From assembly GCF_009765905.1 (NCBI RefSeq), contig NZ_LMUO01000012.1, positions 137,758 to 201,757 on the forward strand: a DNA stretch of 64,000 nucleotides. The letters run 5' to 3'. How positions within the stretch are numbered: the first letter of the stretch is position 1; every line of letters starts with the position of its first letter. The notes under the pieces were generated by a model, which saw only the letters and a program-made list of their open reading frames with translations, was not told the DNA's origin and ran no database searches. A program made the translations under genes and the position numbers. Positions 17,855 to 27,633 of the stretch are shown here, one piece after another. Origin of the DNA: Mucilaginibacter sp. L196 (GTDB taxonomy: Bacteria > Bacteroidota > Bacteroidia > Sphingobacteriales > Sphingobacteriaceae).

Positions 17855-19162
17855 TTATAACCTTTCGCCGTGCTGGCTTATATCCAAGCCGATACGCTCT
17901 TCCTCGTCGGATACTTGCAGAGGAGATATCATATCAGTGATCTTAAGCAACAATAATGAGCCAAAGAATGAGAATATTGATACTACCACTAATGCTATAC
18001 ATTGCACAAAAAACAAATGCGTATGGCCGAAAAATAAACCATCACCAGTGGTATTGTTTGGGTTGATATCCTTGCTGGCAAAAACACCTGTAAGCACCAT
18101 ACCTACCATACCGCCAACGCCGTGACACGGGAATACATCTAGTGTATCGTCAATGGTGGTACGTGTGCGCCACTCTACTACCAGGTTACTTATTATTGCC
18201 GATATAATACCAATAGCCAACGAATGTGGTATAGATACGTACCCTGCCGCAGGTGTTATAGCAACCAAACCAACAACAGCACCTATACAAGTACCCATCG
18301 CCGATGGTTTACGACCGCGCAGCATATCAAAAAATATCCAGGTTAATCCGCCAGCTGCTGATGCTGTGGTACTGGTTGCCAATGCAAGTACCGCCAGGTG
18401 ATTTGCACCAAATGCTGAACCGGCGTTAAAACCGAACCAACCAAACCACAATAAGCCGGTGCCTATTATTACATAAGTTACACGAGCGGGAGTATGGTCA
18501 ACTTCGGTACGGCGTTTTAGATATAATGCCGACGCAAGCGCCGCCCAACCTGCAGACATGTGGACAACAGTACCGCCCGCGAAATCAAGTACACCAAGCT
18601 TACTTAATAAGCCATCTGGATGCCATGTGCAATGCGCTAATGGTGAGAATATAAATATGGTGAACAGGCATACAAATATGATGTATGAATTAAAACGGAT
18701 ACGCCCTGCAAAAGCGCCGGTGATAAGCGCCGGTGTTATAATAGCGAATTTTAACTGATACATGGCGAAAAGCAACAGCGGGATAGTCGGCGCTAATTTC
18801 CAGGTTGCATTTCCCATCATTCCCTTCATCATAAAATATGTACCGGGATTACCTATAACCCCATGCACATCATTACCAAATGCTAAACTGAAACCAAATA
18901 TGCCCCACATTATAGTTACTATAACCATACATATAATGCTTTGCAACATGGTTGATATTACATTCTTTTTAGTGACCATACCACCGTAAAAGAACGCGAG
19001 TCCGGGTGTCATGATCAGCACAAGGGCTGTTGACATCAGCATCCAGGCAATATCACCTGTATTGAACTTGGGATCTGTGAGGGAAGTTACTTCGACTGAG
19101 GGGTAAAAAAAAGTTAAAGCCAGTATAAGAATAATAATTGAAAAAGGGAGATAGCGCTTCAT
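17855..19162 (-). CDS. amt: Ammonium transporter (Amt family)
   Basis: A 435-residue polytopic membrane protein of the Amt/Rh family that conducts ammonium or ammonia across the inner membrane. After an N-terminal helix comes the family start DIAWMLMSTALVLIMTPGLA, then FFYGGMVTKKNVIS. The twin pore histidines are in GGTVVHMSAGWAAL and DVFPCHGVGGMVG. About 11-12 membrane helices are visible, which is standard. No glnK/glnB gene adjoins it here, so any PII control must act from elsewhere. It lies between nuoN and purF in the same direction, 102 bp after nuoN. Confidence 0.93.
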   Translation of the reverse strand: MKRYLPFSIIILILALTFFYPSVEVTSLTDPKFNTGDIAWMLMSTALVLIMTPGLAFFYGGMVTKKNVISTMLQSIICMVIVTIMWGIFGFSLAFGNDVHGVIGNPGTYFMMKGMMGNATWKLAPTIPLLLFAMYQLKFAIITPALITGAFAGRIRFNSYIIFVCLFTIFIFSPLAHCTWHPDGLLSKLGVLDFAGGTVVHMSAGWAALASALYLKRRTEVDHTPARVTYVIIGTGLLWFGWFGFNAGSAFGANHLAVLALATSTTASAAGGLTWIFFDMLRGRKPSAMGTCIGAVVGLVAITPAAGYVSIPHSLAIGIISAIISNLVVEWRTRTTIDDTLDVFPCHGVGGMVGMVLTGVFASKDINPNNTTGDGLFFGHTHLFFVQCIALVVVSIFSFFGSLLLLKITDMISPLQVSDEEERIGLDISQHGERL

Positions 19163-19264
19163 TAGTATAAGAACTGATTAAAAAACGCCTGAAATTATGA
19201 TTTAAATCACATATAAATGAAATTTTGTTGATTTTTTAACAAAAAATTTTTCAAAGACTCCTTA

Positions 19265-20779
19265 TTACAGATAATTAATAATAAAATCCGGGAAAACCCC
19301 TAATAAAATTAGTAACACAGATATTATCGCCGCTAAAAAAAGCAAATTATACGATTTACTTACGGGTTCTTTAACAATCTCCAATCTTTTAATGAAAAGA
19401 TTGAGTGGAATTTTAAGATAATAAAACAGCGAAACTACAGTAGTTAAGGCCCCGGTTATCATCAATAGTAAAAGCCACAGATCATGATTTTGCTGATAAA
19501 CGCTATAAACCGCGGAGAATACAAACACTTTACCTGTAAACCCGGCAGTTATAGGTAAACCGGTTAATGATATAAGTATAATTACAAAACATACCGAAGC
19601 GGTGGTGTATCTTAGGCCAAGGCCTTTATAGCCCTCCATATCTTCGGCACCGGTTACGTTTGCAAAATAACTGGCTAGTACCAGCGCGCCAATATTGGCT
19701 ATACTGTATACCAGCAAATACCAGGTAAGCGCCGTAATGCCTTGCTGATTAAAGGTGACTATAGCCATTAAAACAAAGCCCGTATGCCCAATGCTTGAAT
19801 AAGCCAGCATGCGTTTCACGTTGGTTTGCAACACGGCGGCAAAGTTACCGGCTATCATAGTTGCGATGCCTACTACGGACAGGAACATCTTAAAATCAAA
19901 GTCTATCCATTTGGCGGAAAAGATGAACGGGGTAAGGAAATTAATTAATACGGCAAAACCCGCTATTTTAGGCAAGGTTGACAAATAGGCGGTAACCGGA
20001 GTTGAAGCTCCCTCGTAAACATCGGGCACCCAAAAATGCATCGGGATAAACGATAATTTGAAACCGATACCTAACAGCACGAGTACTAAAGTAAAGGAAA
20101 CTGCCGTACCATTTGCTTGTGATAAGCCCTGCACAAAATTGCCGTCAAACAGATCTAAAGACCCGGTAAAGCCATATAGGAGCGAAATACCATACAGCAT
20201 AATAGCTGAAGCCGCTGCCCCAAATAATACATATTTTAAACCGGCTTCGGTACTAAGCGCATTTTCGGAGCGGTAGGCGACCAACAGGTATGATGCCAGT
20301 GAAACCATCTCGATTGACAGATAAATGGATAGCAGGTTAACCGCCATCGTCATTAGGTGCAATCCGAATACAGAGGCAATGATGATGGTATACAGATCGG
20401 ACAAGCCTTTTTTGTGTGCACGTAGTTTATGATCCCAATCGGCATAAAGCAGCAGCACAAATGCCAGCAGGTCAATGATAAATTTAAAGTTGACGGCGGC
20501 ACGGGTGAGTAACAAAGAGTTATTAAAAAGAAATAATGGGATATTCTCCTGCACACTTTGTTTTACAAAATCCTTTTGCCCGAGGTCTAAAACACAAATC
20601 AGCAAAACGCCTACACAAGCAATAGTTTTGCATAGCTTTTGAGAGTTTTTGCCGAAGAGCAAGTCGGTTATCAGCACAATGATAAATAAGGCACTAAGCC
20701 AAACCTCGGGCATAAAAAACTGCACGCTACCCAATAAATTGGAAAGGTAACCGTGTATATATGGTAGCAGATCGTGCAT
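19265..20779 (-). CDS. nuoN: NADH-quinone oxidoreductase subunit N
   Basis: A 504-residue antiporter-like membrane subunit of respiratory complex I, with about 14 helices. The proton-channel signature is MHFWVPDVYEGASTPVTAYL. The lysine-bearing helices expected of the family lie around GLKYVLFGAAASAIMLYG and NVKRMLAYSSIGHTGFVLM. It takes part in proton pumping coupled to quinone reduction. It is the last gene of the nuoH-N cluster and starts 3 bp after the DUF4139 gene, whose stop lies at 20783. Confidence 0.93.
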   Translation of the reverse strand: MHDLLPYIHGYLSNLLGSVQFFMPEVWLSALFIIVLITDLLFGKNSQKLCKTIACVGVLLICVLDLGQKDFVKQSVQENIPLFLFNNSLLLTRAAVNFKFIIDLLAFVLLLYADWDHKLRAHKKGLSDLYTIIIASVFGLHLMTMAVNLLSIYLSIEMVSLASYLLVAYRSENALSTEAGLKYVLFGAAASAIMLYGISLLYGFTGSLDLFDGNFVQGLSQANGTAVSFTLVLVLLGIGFKLSFIPMHFWVPDVYEGASTPVTAYLSTLPKIAGFAVLINFLTPFIFSAKWIDFDFKMFLSVVGIATMIAGNFAAVLQTNVKRMLAYSSIGHTGFVLMAIVTFNQQGITALTWYLLVYSIANIGALVLASYFANVTGAEDMEGYKGLGLRYTTASVCFVIILISLTGLPITAGFTGKVFVFSAVYSVYQQNHDLWLLLLMITGALTTVVSLFYYLKIPLNLFIKRLEIVKEPVSKSYNLLFLAAIISVLLILLGVFPDFIINYL

Positions 20780-20782
20780 TAA

Positions 20783-22387
20783 TTATTGAATAATTATAGA
20801 TTGATTTTTAGGGTATTTGACTTGATATTTCAACTCTAACTTTTTACTATCCTGCGGGCTAAGCTTAATATTCCACGAAACTTTTCCCGTATTCGGATCA
20901 AGACTGCCGTGCGATAATTCCTGGGTTTCCACTTCGATAGCAGTATTTTGCGAAACCGGAATCTGATCTTCAACCAATAAATTTATGGGTTGTTTTTTAC
21001 GATTTTTGATTTCAATCAACCAATCCCGGGTGTCTTTTCTGTTTGAACCTATGGTTTGCCTTTGTGTTATCTCCTTTTGCAAAACCCGGGTCACCACAAT
21101 ATTTTTATCAGCACCTAATGACAAATTTAATGTATCAGAAGTTGAATTGATATTTAATGCTGATTTACCGATAAATGTATCCTCAAAAAACAAATTTGCT
21201 TCGCCGGATAAGAAATTATATTTATTCCAATCAGTAATTTTTGCTGATAAAAATACATTTGTGCTCAGCTTTGGCGCTATCGCGTATTGATAAGTTGCAG
21301 GTAAATCAAATTGCTGAATTTGAACTGTATATTGTTTACCATCACTCGGGATAGAATAAGGGTTATCTATTTTAAACTCCACGTTGGTTTGATTGTCTAC
21401 CTGGTTAACCATAACCGGATTACTATATTCTTTCTGCTGAGTTCCATAGCCTTTTGTAACTACAACTTCAGCTAATTCATTGTTACTAACGCTTGAACTT
21501 GCATAATCTGCTTGTCTGTTAGACGACTCGTCAAAATTCAAATAATATGGGTTTAGCTCCGGCTTACTACCACTAATTGCAGGATTACCTGTTGATAAAC
21601 TTAGCTTAATATTTTTCCAATCTTCGCCGCTTTGTTGGGATACATTGGCCTTGTAAGATACACTTAATGGGCTGTTAACGTTTTTGGCTTTAATATCATA
21701 AGAAGGATACCACCTCGCATTCCTCACAACATAATTTAATGTAAACTCGGTTTGAAGGCTTTTTTCTGCAGATACCGTTACCAAAATATTACTTGTTACC
21801 GTACTACTCCCCCTTTGAAGGTCATAGATCTGGCTATTATATTTTTGCAATTCGGTATTAATCGCTTCTATATCGCTATTAATAACTAATTGCCTTTTTT
21901 TGATTTCGGTTAACCTTTCTGTTTGAAAATCGAGCGCTTGTTTTAATTTTAAAACATCAAAGGTACTATTCTGCCCAACTACCATCTGGTTCTTAAATAA
22001 CATCTGTTCTTCTTGCTGAGAGATAGAAAGAAGATTATTTTGAAGTTGTAATTTATCCTTCAGCAATTTCTGTTGTACCTGAAGAGCCGCAATATCTTTC
22101 TCTTTATTGTCGGCGTTTAAATAGTTCAATTCGTTTTTTACTGAAAGAATTGTAAAATCGCCACCGGCATGAACTTGTATGCTTTGCGCATCAATACCTG
22201 ATGAAATACCGCCAAATACTAAGGTTGACGTTCCGGGGCTTATATTGACACTCGCGTTACGGGTTACTTGTGCACCGTTTAGAAATACGATAACTTTTTG
22301 AACTTTTGATGTTACTTTTTGTCCGTCATCAGCTCTCGAGTTGATAGCGGTAAAAATAAGGCCGATAATTAATAATTTTTTAAACAT
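20783..22387 (-). CDS. DUF4139 (MuiA-like) secreted protein embedded in the nuo cluster
   Basis: A 534-residue protein with a signal peptide (MFKKLLIIGLIFTAINSRA). The N-terminal part resembles the DUF4140/mucoidy inhibitor A region (VFLNGAQVTRNASVNISPG). A coiled-coil follows from about residue 90 to 190. The C-terminal DUF4139 beta domain contains VSYKANVSQQSGEDWKNIKL and ends in LELKYQVKYPKNQSIIIQ. A short stretch, NELAEVVVTKGYGTQQKEY, resembles the linker used in SusC-type receptors before the plug. The function is unknown. It lies 3 bp before nuoN and 124 bp after nuoM, all in one direction, so it is probably transcribed with complex I genes. Confidence 0.8.
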   Translation of the reverse strand: MFKKLLIIGLIFTAINSRADDGQKVTSKVQKVIVFLNGAQVTRNASVNISPGTSTLVFGGISSGIDAQSIQVHAGGDFTILSVKNELNYLNADNKEKDIAALQVQQKLLKDKLQLQNNLLSISQQEEQMLFKNQMVVGQNSTFDVLKLKQALDFQTERLTEIKKRQLVINSDIEAINTELQKYNSQIYDLQRGSSTVTSNILVTVSAEKSLQTEFTLNYVVRNARWYPSYDIKAKNVNSPLSVSYKANVSQQSGEDWKNIKLSLSTGNPAISGSKPELNPYYLNFDESSNRQADYASSSVSNNELAEVVVTKGYGTQQKEYSNPVMVNQVDNQTNVEFKIDNPYSIPSDGKQYTVQIQQFDLPATYQYAIAPKLSTNVFLSAKITDWNKYNFLSGEANLFFEDTFIGKSALNINSTSDTLNLSLGADKNIVVTRVLQKEITQRQTIGSNRKDTRDWLIEIKNRKKQPINLLVEDQIPVSQNTAIEVETQELSHGSLDPNTGKVSWNIKLSPQDSKKLELKYQVKYPKNQSIIIQ

Positions 22388-22511
22388 AATTTTTTTGAAT
22401 TAAGTAAACGCTTGTTGTCAAGTCAATCCTAAACCCTATCGGGAGATTGATCATAAACAGGATGCAACCGTTTACATTTTTCCATAAATTATTTTCAAAA
22501 AAAATCATCCG

Positions 22512-24098
22512 TTATTTTATCTGTATAAAATGGACCAGAGCCAGCACCGAATCATTAATCTTAGCAAATACCAGCGATGGCATTACGCCTAAAGCCAAAG
22601 CCGTTAAGGCAAGTGGCACCAAGGCGATGATCTCACGAGGTTTCAGGTCGACTAATGCTGCACGCCAGATGTCGCCGCCTTTGAGGGAGACTGATCCGAA
22701 GAACATGCGTTGTAAGGTCCACAGCAGATAACAGGCACTAAACAGTATACCAACCGCACCGCAGATAGCCAGCCAATTTGGTAACAGTACCGATTTAAAT
22801 GCACCTGTTAACGAGAACGCCTCAGCTATGAAGGTTGAGAAACCGGGCAAACCTAATGACGCGAAAAAGGCGATCATGATGAATACCATATACTTCGGCA
22901 TAAGCGTGCCTAAGCCGCGGAAATTATAAATATCCCTATCATGCACACGATTGTACACCACCCCTACCAGGAAGAATAGCATCGCCGATAAAAAGCCGTG
23001 GCTCACCATTTGGAATACTGCTCCGCTGATACCTTCGGTGGTTTGTGAGGCGATGCCTAACAGCACAAAACCCATTTGCGATACAGATGAGTAAGCGATG
23101 ATGCGTTTAAAATCACGCTGTGCAAGGGCATTGAATGCACCATATAGAATAGAAATGACACCTAATAGTCCCAGCCAAAATGCGCCGGATGTGGCTACCT
23201 CGGGGAAAATACCGATACAAATACGGATGATACCGTAGCCACCTATTTTTAACAGGATACCTGCTAGTATGATGGATACCGGTGTTGGAGCTTCTACGTG
23301 CGCGTCAGGTAGCCAGGTATGCAGTGGCACTACCGGAACCTTGATAGCGAAAGCCACAAATAATACCACAAAGCCAACCGTACGGGCCGAAACGCCGAAT
23401 ATGGTTTGATGGCTTAATACATTGAATATAGAGCCAGGCGTATAGTTTGCCGGGTTCATCATTTGGATCATGTTGAAGGTGTGGTTGCCGGTGGCGGGAT
23501 CTTTTACAGATAAGTAAAGGCCAATCATCACCAAAAGCATAAATACCGAACCGAATAATGTATACAGGAAAAATTTGATAGCCGCGTACTCGCGCCTTGC
23601 ACCACCCCACATCCCGATAAGGAAGTACAGTGGCAGCAACATCAATTCATAGAATATGTAGAACAGGAAGAAATCGAGCGAACAGAATACGCCGATCAGT
23701 GCCATATCCAGCAATAAAAACAAAGCGAAGAAGCCTTTGAGGTTACTGGTGATCTCCCATGATGATAACGCCGCGACAACCATTACTATGGAAGTCATGA
23801 GTAACAAGGTTACCGATATGCCATCTATCCCCACAAAATAATCTATCTGCATGGTGCCAAGACTGCCGAGGTTTAGATGGATCCACGGTAGTTTTTGCAG
23901 GAACTGGAATTGTGTTTCATGATCGATACCGCCAAAGGCTGCTCCTGTTTTAAAGTTGAGGTAGATGTATACGCTGATAGCTAACTGCAATAAGGTAGCC
24001 AGCAGGGTAATGTATTTAAAACTGGCGCGCATGCTTGATGGCAGCACCACAATGATAAATCCAAACAGGATGGGTAAAAATATGAGCAGGGTTAGCAT
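22512..24098 (-). CDS. nuoM: NADH-quinone oxidoreductase subunit M
   Basis: A 528-residue antiporter-like subunit of complex I, read from the ATG at 24098 (MLTLLIFLPILFGF). A possible upstream in-frame start would add a polar 19-residue tail and is not supported by the family. The signature HTWLPDAHVEAPTPVSIIL and the helix RIIAYSSVSQMGFVLLG are present. About 14 membrane segments are visible. It pumps protons as part of the membrane arm. A short family D repeat lies in the 140-bp gap between it and nuoL. Confidence 0.93.
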   Translation of the reverse strand: MLTLLIFLPILFGFIIVVLPSSMRASFKYITLLATLLQLAISVYIYLNFKTGAAFGGIDHETQFQFLQKLPWIHLNLGSLGTMQIDYFVGIDGISVTLLLMTSIVMVVAALSSWEITSNLKGFFALFLLLDMALIGVFCSLDFFLFYIFYELMLLPLYFLIGMWGGARREYAAIKFFLYTLFGSVFMLLVMIGLYLSVKDPATGNHTFNMIQMMNPANYTPGSIFNVLSHQTIFGVSARTVGFVVLFVAFAIKVPVVPLHTWLPDAHVEAPTPVSIILAGILLKIGGYGIIRICIGIFPEVATSGAFWLGLLGVISILYGAFNALAQRDFKRIIAYSSVSQMGFVLLGIASQTTEGISGAVFQMVSHGFLSAMLFFLVGVVYNRVHDRDIYNFRGLGTLMPKYMVFIMIAFFASLGLPGFSTFIAEAFSLTGAFKSVLLPNWLAICGAVGILFSACYLLWTLQRMFFGSVSLKGGDIWRAALVDLKPREIIALVPLALTALALGVMPSLVFAKINDSVLALVHFIQIK

Positions 24099-24150
24099 TG
24101 TTGTGTTGAAAGTTGAAGGTTGAAAGTTAAACGTTTTTTTATGGCGTATA

Positions 24151-24200
24151 GACACACCCCTGCAGCCGCACTGGCTTGCGCCCCCCCTCTCGAGAGTGGA
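24151..24200. repeat. Family D repeat (ACACACCCC ... CTCTCGAGAG)
   Basis: A short block starting ACACACCCCTG and ending in a small hairpin near CCCTCTCGAGAGTGG. Relatives are at 28316-28346 and 47823-47875. It occupies the nuoL-nuoM gap. Confidence 0.6.
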
Positions 24201-24237
24201 ATTTGTTTGGAGCGTGTGTATGCTTTAAATCTCATAA

Positions 24238-26301
24238 CTAAATCAACGTTTTTAAAATAAACAGCGCCAGTATTACAGCCAGCATGCTGAACAAATAGTA
24301 TTGAATTTTACCGCTTTGAAAATTACGTGCAAAATTGCCAATTAGCTGCACTATTGCCGTAAGTAAATGTAAAAAACCGTCAATGATATATTTATCTATC
24401 CAGGCGGTAATTTTTGAAATAACGAGTACTATATTTTTTAACAGGTTGATAAAGCCATCAATAATGTTTTTATCAAACCAGGATGAGGCGTTGCTCAAGG
24501 CTAATATCGGCTTAACAATGGCTAGATGATAAAACCGGTCGATATACCATTCGTGGTATGATAGGCGGAAGAAAAACCCTGTTTGATCGAAGGTAAACGT
24601 GTTCCGTTTTACATAGATACTGTAAGCAATATACATCACCAAAATATTTATCAGAAGTGCAAATGCCGGGATAATAGTGTGATACATATTAACGCGCTCT
24701 AAAAAGCCGGGGCCAGAAAAAGCATTAAAAATCCAGGCATGTTCGTAAACCAATGGGTTTAATGAGAACAGCGGGAACAAGCAGCACACGGTTAAAAATA
24801 ATAGCGGTAATTTAAATTGCCAGCCGCCATCGTTACAATGGATGTGGATATACGGATTAATTTTTTGCAACCTGAACTCGCCGAAAAATACTTTCACAAT
24901 CAGGCGGCCTATATAAAACGCGGTTAATATGCTGGCTATGATAGCGCCAACGGGTATCATACGGTAATACCATTCTTTACCATCCGACCACTCGAAGGCT
25001 TGTATCAGAATGCCATCTTTGGAGAGATAACCCGAAGTTAGTGGCAAGCCAATTAATGCCAGCGAAGCAACAACGGCAGCTATAAAAGTAAAAGGTAGCT
25101 TTTTACGCAGCCCACCCATGTACAGGATATTTTGCGGGTCGATGTCCAGATTGTTTTCCTCTTTGATGTGCTGCATCTGGTGGATAACGATACCGGCAAT
25201 CAGGAACAACAGGCACTTAAAGAACGCATGAGTAACCAAATGAAACAATGACGAAGCATAAGCGCCAATACCCATCGCCATGATCATAAAACCTAATTGG
25301 GATATGGTGGAGTAGGCCAGTATACGTTTCAGATCGTTTTGGGTGAGGGCGATGGTTGCTGCCATAAATGCGGTAAAACAGCCGATGATGGCAAGTGCAT
25401 TTAATTCGGCAGTATTGAAGATCGGGTAAACTCTACCTAATAAAAAAACACCCGCAGCTACCATAGTAGCGGCATGAATAAGGGCGGATACTGATGTCGG
25501 GCCTTCCATAGCATCGGGCAGCCAGGTATGTAAGGGGAACTGCGCTGATTTTGCCGCTACTGCCAACATAATACCAATGCATGCTATATATTGATAAACA
25601 GCAGGTAATTGCGTAGCTGGGGCTACCCATATTCCGTTTTTAATGAATGATTGGGCAACTAAACCGTTATCGCCAAAAAGCTGCACAATATCGGCAGTAT
25701 GGAATTGGGTGAAGAGGATGATAATGGCAACTAATAGTCCAATATCGCCAATGCGGTTTATGATGAAAGCTTTTTTATTGGCGTAGACTGCTTTGTCTTT
25801 CGTAAACCAAAAACCTATTAATAAGTATGATGAAAAGCCAACTAATTCCCAGAACGCATAGAACAGGTACATGCTATCCACCACTACCAAAGCCAGCATA
25901 CTGAAACAGAAGAAGCTGAGATAAGTAAAATAGCGTTTATAACTGGCATCGTGGCTCATGTAGGCCGTAGAATAGATGTGTACGGGCAACGCGATTAAGC
26001 TCACCAGTAATAGTAATATAACCGATAGGTTATTTAATAAAACACCGGCATACAATTTATTCGCACCAATGGTAAACCACAGTTGCTGTAGATGTAAAGG
26101 CTGTTGCCCCCATATTTTGGAGAAGACCAATGCTGATAAAACCGCACTGGTGAATATAGCTAAGGTTGACACCCAACCACTCGCCTTATTGGTTTTACCC
26201 GGCAGGCAAACGTTTATTAAAAAGGCAATAAGCGGCATAACTACTGCTGCAAGTGCATAGTAGGCGACGGATATGTCCTGATATGGTATAGATGTATTCA
26301 A
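24238..26301 (-). CDS. nuoL: NADH-quinone oxidoreductase subunit L
   Basis: A 687-residue antiporter-like subunit at the distal end of the complex I membrane arm. It has the NuoL signature HTWLPDAMEGPTSVSALIHA, the helix RILAYSTISQLGFMIMA, and an early YFTYLSFFCFSMLALV region. The C-terminal 150 residues include two related amphipathic segments (WFDKNIIDGFINLLKN and WIDKYIIDGFLHLL), which correspond to the lateral helix and its anchor. It is longer than the E. coli protein. It starts 5 bp after the small plug-like gene. Confidence 0.93.
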   Translation of the reverse strand: MNTSIPYQDISVAYYALAAVVMPLIAFLINVCLPGKTNKASGWVSTLAIFTSAVLSALVFSKIWGQQPLHLQQLWFTIGANKLYAGVLLNNLSVILLLLVSLIALPVHIYSTAYMSHDASYKRYFTYLSFFCFSMLALVVVDSMYLFYAFWELVGFSSYLLIGFWFTKDKAVYANKKAFIINRIGDIGLLVAIIILFTQFHTADIVQLFGDNGLVAQSFIKNGIWVAPATQLPAVYQYIACIGIMLAVAAKSAQFPLHTWLPDAMEGPTSVSALIHAATMVAAGVFLLGRVYPIFNTAELNALAIIGCFTAFMAATIALTQNDLKRILAYSTISQLGFMIMAMGIGAYASSLFHLVTHAFFKCLLFLIAGIVIHQMQHIKEENNLDIDPQNILYMGGLRKKLPFTFIAAVVASLALIGLPLTSGYLSKDGILIQAFEWSDGKEWYYRMIPVGAIIASILTAFYIGRLIVKVFFGEFRLQKINPYIHIHCNDGGWQFKLPLLFLTVCCLFPLFSLNPLVYEHAWIFNAFSGPGFLERVNMYHTIIPAFALLINILVMYIAYSIYVKRNTFTFDQTGFFFRLSYHEWYIDRFYHLAIVKPILALSNASSWFDKNIIDGFINLLKNIVLVISKITAWIDKYIIDGFLHLLTAIVQLIGNFARNFQSGKIQYYLFSMLAVILALFILKTLI

Positions 26302-26306
26302 ATTGC

Positions 26307-26780
26307 TTATTGATCGTTAGTGGTTATTACTACAGTGGCGTCGGTTTTAAATTGGCGGACGGTTTTAAATTCCACTTTTTTGATATTGGCCGGATCCAGG
26401 TCAGATAGTTCTTCAACGGTATGTTTCGTCCGGGCTATAAGCATTGTGTTGTTGATAACGTAGGACAGGTTATCGTCGTTACCTTTTTTTGCTAAATAGT
26501 TCTTGTATTTGTCGGAGAACTGGATTAGCTTTTTTTGGTAGATGACAGCCTGGCCTTTCATGGTGGTTACTACCATCGCGCCGTTTGCTGCTTGTTTGCC
26601 GTAAATTCCTATCGCTGCGGAATCTGACATGATAGCGGTTTCATAAATATCATGTGATTTGAGGTCTTTGATTGATGGTACTATTTTTCCATCAACAACG
26701 TACAATGGTTCGGTACCAGTAGTTTGCGCTAAGGCATTTACCGATATAAACAAGCAAAATATAATGGTTAAAACTCTCAT
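26307..26780 (-). CDS. Small secreted protein resembling a TonB-receptor plug fragment
   Basis: A 157-residue protein with a signal peptide (MRVLTIIFCLFISVNALAQ). The core, PLYVVDGKIV followed by AAIGIYGKQAANGAMVVTT, closely resembles the plug segment of SusC-type receptors (YVVDG ... IYGxRGANGVVLITT), but there is no barrel. The rest is a mixed region rich in Lys and Thr. It may be a stand-alone plug-fold protein; the function is unknown. Its ATG overlaps the nuoK stop by one base and its stop is 5 bp before nuoL. It is thus built into the complex I operon. Confidence 0.75.
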   Translation of the reverse strand: MRVLTIIFCLFISVNALAQTTGTEPLYVVDGKIVPSIKDLKSHDIYETAIMSDSAAIGIYGKQAANGAMVVTTMKGQAVIYQKKLIQFSDKYKNYLAKKGNDDNLSYVINNTMLIARTKHTVEELSDLDPANIKKVEFKTVRQFKTDATVVITTNDQ

Positions 26781-27088
26781 TATTCATCCCTCAGTTTGTC
26801 GACCTTGTTTGGGTCGATGGTTTTATAGCGGCGGTATACATTTAGTATGATGGCTAATGCCACGGCTGTTGTTGCAGCAGCTAGCACGATAGCAAATAGG
26901 GCAAATAGCTGTCCGCCGTTGTTTAAGCGGTCGTATTTACCGAAAGCTACCAGGTTTAGGATGGCGGCATTCAGCATCAATTCGATGCCTATCAATATCT
27001 GGATAGCATTGCTTTTGGATACCACCATAAACAAGCCTATGCAAAACAAAGCTGCACTTACTATCAGGAAATCGGCTAATGAGATCAT
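26780..27088 (-). CDS. nuoK: NADH-quinone oxidoreductase subunit K
   Basis: A 102-residue three-helix membrane subunit of complex I. The conserved glutamate lies in LIGIELMLNAAILNLVAF, and a second helix follows from FALFAIVLAAATTAVALA. The length is standard. Its ATG overlaps the nuoJ stop by four bases, and its own stop overlaps the next ATG by one base, so the genes are translationally coupled. Confidence 0.93.
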   Translation of the reverse strand: MISLADFLIVSAALFCIGLFMVVSKSNAIQILIGIELMLNAAILNLVAFGKYDRLNNGGQLFALFAIVLAAATTAVALAIILNVYRRYKTIDPNKVDKLRDE

Positions 27089-27633
27089 AGCGTTTGCTCC
27101 TTTCGTGATAGATGGGCAGCGCCTACCAATGCCATCATTAATAAAATAGATATCGCCTCGAAAGGTAACAGGTAACGGGTCATCAAATTAATGCCGATGT
27201 TATCTGTAGTGGTGCTGGTTGGGGTGATGACGTTGTTGGTCTTTATCGCGTTGGTTATCCAGGGCAGATGATCAGCATCTACTTTAAGAACCATATTTAG
27301 CAATACAATAAAAAATATCGCTGCCAAAAATAACGCGGCTACCTTATTCGCGCTGATGAATTGATTTTTTTGTTTTTGTAATGCATCCAATGTTTCGCGG
27401 CCGGATAGCATGAAGGCGAATAGTATCAGCACTAAAATACCACCAACGTATATTACAATTTGCGTTATCGCCACAAAATCAGCCAAAGCCAAAACATATA
27501 AACCAGCCAAGGCAAATAGCGTGATGAAGAACATAAAGATAGACCTTACCAAAGTTTTACTCACTGCCACAAAAATTGCCGAAGCCAGGGTGATAAAGGC
27601 CATTACGTAGAAAAGTATCTGCACTAAATTCAT
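27085..27633 (-). CDS. nuoJ: NADH-quinone oxidoreductase subunit J
   Basis: A 182-residue membrane subunit of complex I with five predicted helices. The family region is ALADFVAITQIVIYVGGILV, followed by LILFAFMLSG. A long periplasmic loop precedes the last helix (FEAISILLMMALVGAAHLS). The start overlaps the nuoI stop by four bases. Confidence 0.92.
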   Translation of the reverse strand: MNLVQILFYVMAFITLASAIFVAVSKTLVRSIFMFFITLFALAGLYVLALADFVAITQIVIYVGGILVLILFAFMLSGRETLDALQKQKNQFISANKVAALFLAAIFFIVLLNMVLKVDADHLPWITNAIKTNNVITPTSTTTDNIGINLMTRYLLPFEAISILLMMALVGAAHLSRKEQTL

